DNA from: Mycteria americana
Taxonomy: Eukaryota > Chordata > Aves > Ciconiiformes > Ciconiidae
DNA length: 64,000 bases
Assembly (NCBI RefSeq): GCF_035582795.1
Contig: NC_134367.1
Coordinates: 108,486,062 to 108,550,061, forward strand
Direction of reading: 5' to 3'
The notes beneath the pieces are model-generated. The model made no database searches. It worked only from the letters and a program-made list of their open reading frames with translations, and was not told the DNA's origin. Each line of letters begins with the position of its first letter. Within the stretch, counting starts at the first letter, position 1. Below, in pieces: positions 61,073-64,000 of the stretch. A program made the position numbers and the translations under genes.

Positions 61073-62351
61073 CCACGTTTGTTTCAGGACTGAAAATCAA
61101 ATTGATGTTCCAGAACTCAAAGTGAGAAGGTTCCACCCTCTCCTGCAACTGCCCCTTTATGGCCACAGCAGCTGCAAACTCTCAGTGTTCCTAGGACCAA
61201 GATGCCAAAGACAAGACCTGCAACTACAACAGATGTGGGTGACAAAGGGTGTCAGAATTTCACCTCTTTTGCAGAGCTCTCACACATGGAATACGACTGT
61301 GATCTCAAAACTTCCTGTTACCAGAATGAAACAAAAGACTCATGTCACAATCCAGGTTTTTCTATAGGAATTTTGTCAGTGAGAACAAGTGGAAAAAGCA
61401 TCAAGAAAAAATGTAGCTATGTTGCACTCTTGCTTAATGTACTGCAGAGGAAAGGGGGAATATACATGGTCAGTGACTGCTTTTTTTGACTTTTTTTGCA
61501 CAGAAAGCTCTAGTATTGGACATGTTTATAGATTATACAGATGCACAAGGGCAAACTGAGGTTAAAAATGTGAAAGCCAAAGTGCATGGTTCACATTATT
61601 TCTGCAGTTCTCTCTCAACGCAAAATTCTACTGAAAATCAGTCAGATTAATTCTTTTGTCAGAAAATGAATGCAGGATTGATTACCAATGACCTCAATGC
61701 TTCTCAAAGGACTGTACCTAGTACAAGAACAGACTGGAAGCTACAAGGGATCAGATCCTCCTTCCAGGAGATTTAGTGATCTAGAGAGGGTTAGTCTTCA
61801 AGAGGTACTCAAAACAAATAATAGCTTGAGTCTTAAGTTTCGAGGATGTTTCTAAAGAAAAATGTGCTTTATTTCAGATATTTCGCAATTTAGATCTTTA
61901 ATATCTCATCAACTCCAGACCCATTATACAAGGCAGAACTTTCCAGAGTCAGAAATAGAGCAGAAAGAAACCAGATGTGTGAATGATCGTTTATAAAACC
62001 AAAATGTTGTATAAAATATATCCAGGGCATTAAGAAAACTGAGGCAGGAGACCAGCTCCACTAATTCGTCAGCCTACACAGACACATGCCCAAAGGATGA
62101 AACTGTCACCTTCTACATGTTATAGCTATTCTGTACCATTATAATTTCAAAACAGTCAGATCTTTTGCCTAAGGAGTCCTCCCAGCTGGCAATGCTAACA
62201 CATCACTGAAAAATCATATATCCATTTCAAAACCGAACAGAAATACAATTTGGTAACAATTACTTCAGCTATTAATTCCTCCAGATTTCAAATGTGAAGC
62301 CACAGCTTTCCACCCTTGAAATAAATGCATCCTGCAGGCGGGATATGGGTG

Positions 62352-62387
62352 GGGTTCTCTGGGTTCTCTGGGTTCTCTGGGTTCTCG
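62352..62387. repeat. 9-bp tandem repeat GGGTTCTCT, about 4 copies
   Basis: Three identical units are followed by a fourth with one substitution at its last base. The unit keeps a three-codon frame, which gives a false Trp-Val-Leu repeat in one translation. Confidence 0.9.
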
Positions 62388-64000
62388 GTTCACGGTGTCC
62401 CAGTGAACCCAGGTGCACAGAGACATCTCAGCTGCTTCTGTATGGCAAGTGCAACATGCAGTGGAATCGCAGTGGCTCAGCTCGTTTGAGGTAGCCTGTG
62501 GACAGGCATTGCCTTTATTTCACACAGCAGCTTCTCAATGTGGTCATACAAGCTGTAGAAGAAGACAAAGCCAACTGCTGATTCCAAGGGTACCTGTAGG
62601 CACAAGCAGTGCCTGAAGAAGCCACGTGGCGAGGCCACAGCAGGGACAGTATCCGTGAGCAAGAGTGGTGACCACTTCAGAAGGAGAAGGAATGCTTTCC
62701 TGCACGTACAGAAGACGCACTCACGTAGGCTTTGAGTAAGGCAGAGGTGTTCATCCTGAATAATCAGCCTTAGGAACTGTCACCTGCTCTGGTGGAGTGG
62801 ACAGAAGATCCATGCTTAAATAAATATAACTTGTTTATTTAAGAAATCACTGCCTCCAGCAAATGCTTGAGTATGTATTTAAATGAAGAACTGAAGAACG
62901 AGTAGGTAGAATACAATATTCCGCTCCATTCCAGAAGTGCATTGCATGAAAACCCCACAAACCAAAGCCTGGAGCAATGTTAAGATTATTTCACTGCCTA
63001 CTAAAAACCTGCAATTTTGCTGTTAAACTTGGTGTTTGGAGTAAGATTCATTAATGGTCTAACACGAGGTGAATCCACTCATACGGCACATTTGTTTTCG
63101 GTAGCAAGGGATACATGACCTCAACCAGAGGCTGTGGCAGAAGTTCTCAGTTCAGAGTCAGCGCCCAGAGGATAAAGCCAAGAGTCAGGAGCTGGACTCA
63201 AAAGCAAGAGGACAACATTAAGAGCCGCTCCTGCTAAAAGAGCAAGACAATATAGGCACTGCCCTTGTTTAGCGGGCACCCAAGTCTGTGAGCAGTTTTG
63301 CAGACAGAGTAAGCTGAAGAGAAGATGAGTCTTCTCATGGGCTTGGCTAAGGGGATCAGACTGTAGCTCTGATGTGTAGTTCCAGTTCTTAAAATTTATC
63401 CGTTTAGAAACCTTTTTGTCTTAGTTCATTCAACTCGTAGCGTATACAGCATTATCTATTGGCAAAAAACCTTTAATAACATATAGGCATAGGAGAACAT
63501 TTACTAACAACCTGTCAGATTTAATAATTTCCTGGTTGTAGCTGACACATTATGCAACTTGAACTTTATATTTAAATACAGTGCGTGCGCACAGTATGTC
63601 TCTTGGTATTTGCTTTGTTTTTTTAAATATGTTGTTAAGTGAAAAATGTTCTGCTGTACAAACCAAAGATGTTGAACGCAGTAAGCTACTGTCAGTCTTA
63701 AAATACATACTAATTTTTCTAAGTGCTACATTGCATAAATAGATATTTAGAGTCTGCTTAAAAGCAGATTATTTATATAACAGTTCATAATGAATCCTGT
63801 AGCAACAGTACCATTTTCATGCATGTTTGTACGGATTGTCTTTTTAAAATATACTCCTTTTGTCTAATATTCTTATACAAAGGTAAAACAGTTCAGAAAA
63901 CAAAGCACTATTTAGCTATGTAGTTTTTCATCCACATAAATTCTGATCAACATCAATTTTGTAAACATAATGGGCCAAATTCAGCTATGTTATAAATCCA

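Larger units (their letters stand above)
38680..64000 (-). other. SUSD4: probable first coding intron and/or upstream DNA of SUSD4
   Basis: No exon encoding a signal peptide with the expected phase-1 donor was recognised on the minus strand. Mammalian SUSD4 also has a very long first intron, so this stretch of over 25 kb is best read as part of it. It holds a CR1 fragment, GC-rich and CpG-rich patches, polypyrimidine tracts, short tandem repeats and inverted repeats, listed separately. No other gene is supported. Confidence 0.6.

Noticed and set aside
62294-62494. Frame with a Trp-Val-Leu peptide repeat
   Set aside because: The peptide repeat is only the translation of a 9-bp DNA tandem repeat.
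1-64000. CRISPR arrays, operons, riboswitches, phage or plasmid features
   Set aside because: No regularly spaced direct repeats, no clustered prokaryotic genes and no ribosome binding sites; the window is plainly vertebrate nuclear DNA.

Overview
The window looks like nuclear DNA from a vertebrate, most likely a bird. Coding DNA is sparse and split into short exons with GT/AG introns of 0.5-15 kb. The base composition is AT-leaning, and the recognisable interspersed repeats are 3' ends of CR1 non-LTR retrotransposons, the dominant LINE of birds and other sauropsids. I see no operons, ribosome binding sites or bacterial-type features. The species cannot be fixed from the sequence alone.

The only protein-coding gene I can support is SUSD4 (sushi domain-containing protein 4), on the minus strand. 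Seven coding exons can be placed to the base, in transcript order: sushi 1 (38467-38679), sushi 2 (30850-31023), sushi 3 (27138-27326), sushi 4 (12253-12444), membrane anchor (11631-11775), cytoplasmic tail (9609-9991) and the last coding exon (8327-8355, stop at 8327-8329). Splice phases agree at every junction: 1 between all sushi exons and into the anchor exon, 2 from anchor to tail, 1 into the last exon. Joined, they encode 441 residues without a stop or frameshift. The missing part is the first coding exon (signal peptide), which should lie beyond 64000 or was not recognised. A 3' UTR of about 1 kb ends at a candidate polyadenylation signal near 7333-7338.

Layout: 1-7314 is intergenic DNA downstream of SUSD4 with an old CR1 relic at about 4410-4925. 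7315-38679 is the SUSD4 gene body. 38680-64000 is most likely the first coding intron and/or upstream DNA of SUSD4. It holds a younger CR1 fragment (59697-60250), an unclassified GC-rich block (51650-52230), a CpG-rich patch (about 54760-54860), polypyrimidine tracts, short tandem repeats and several strong inverted repeats.

SUSD4 is a type I membrane protein with four complement-control modules outside the cell and a tail carrying PPxY/LPxY-type motifs inside. In mammals it has been reported as a complement inhibitor and as a regulator of AMPA-receptor turnover working with NEDD4-family ubiquitin ligases. I found no previously undescribed multi-gene system. The most unusual non-coding signals are perfect inverted repeats, notably a cluster of three at 58313-58371.
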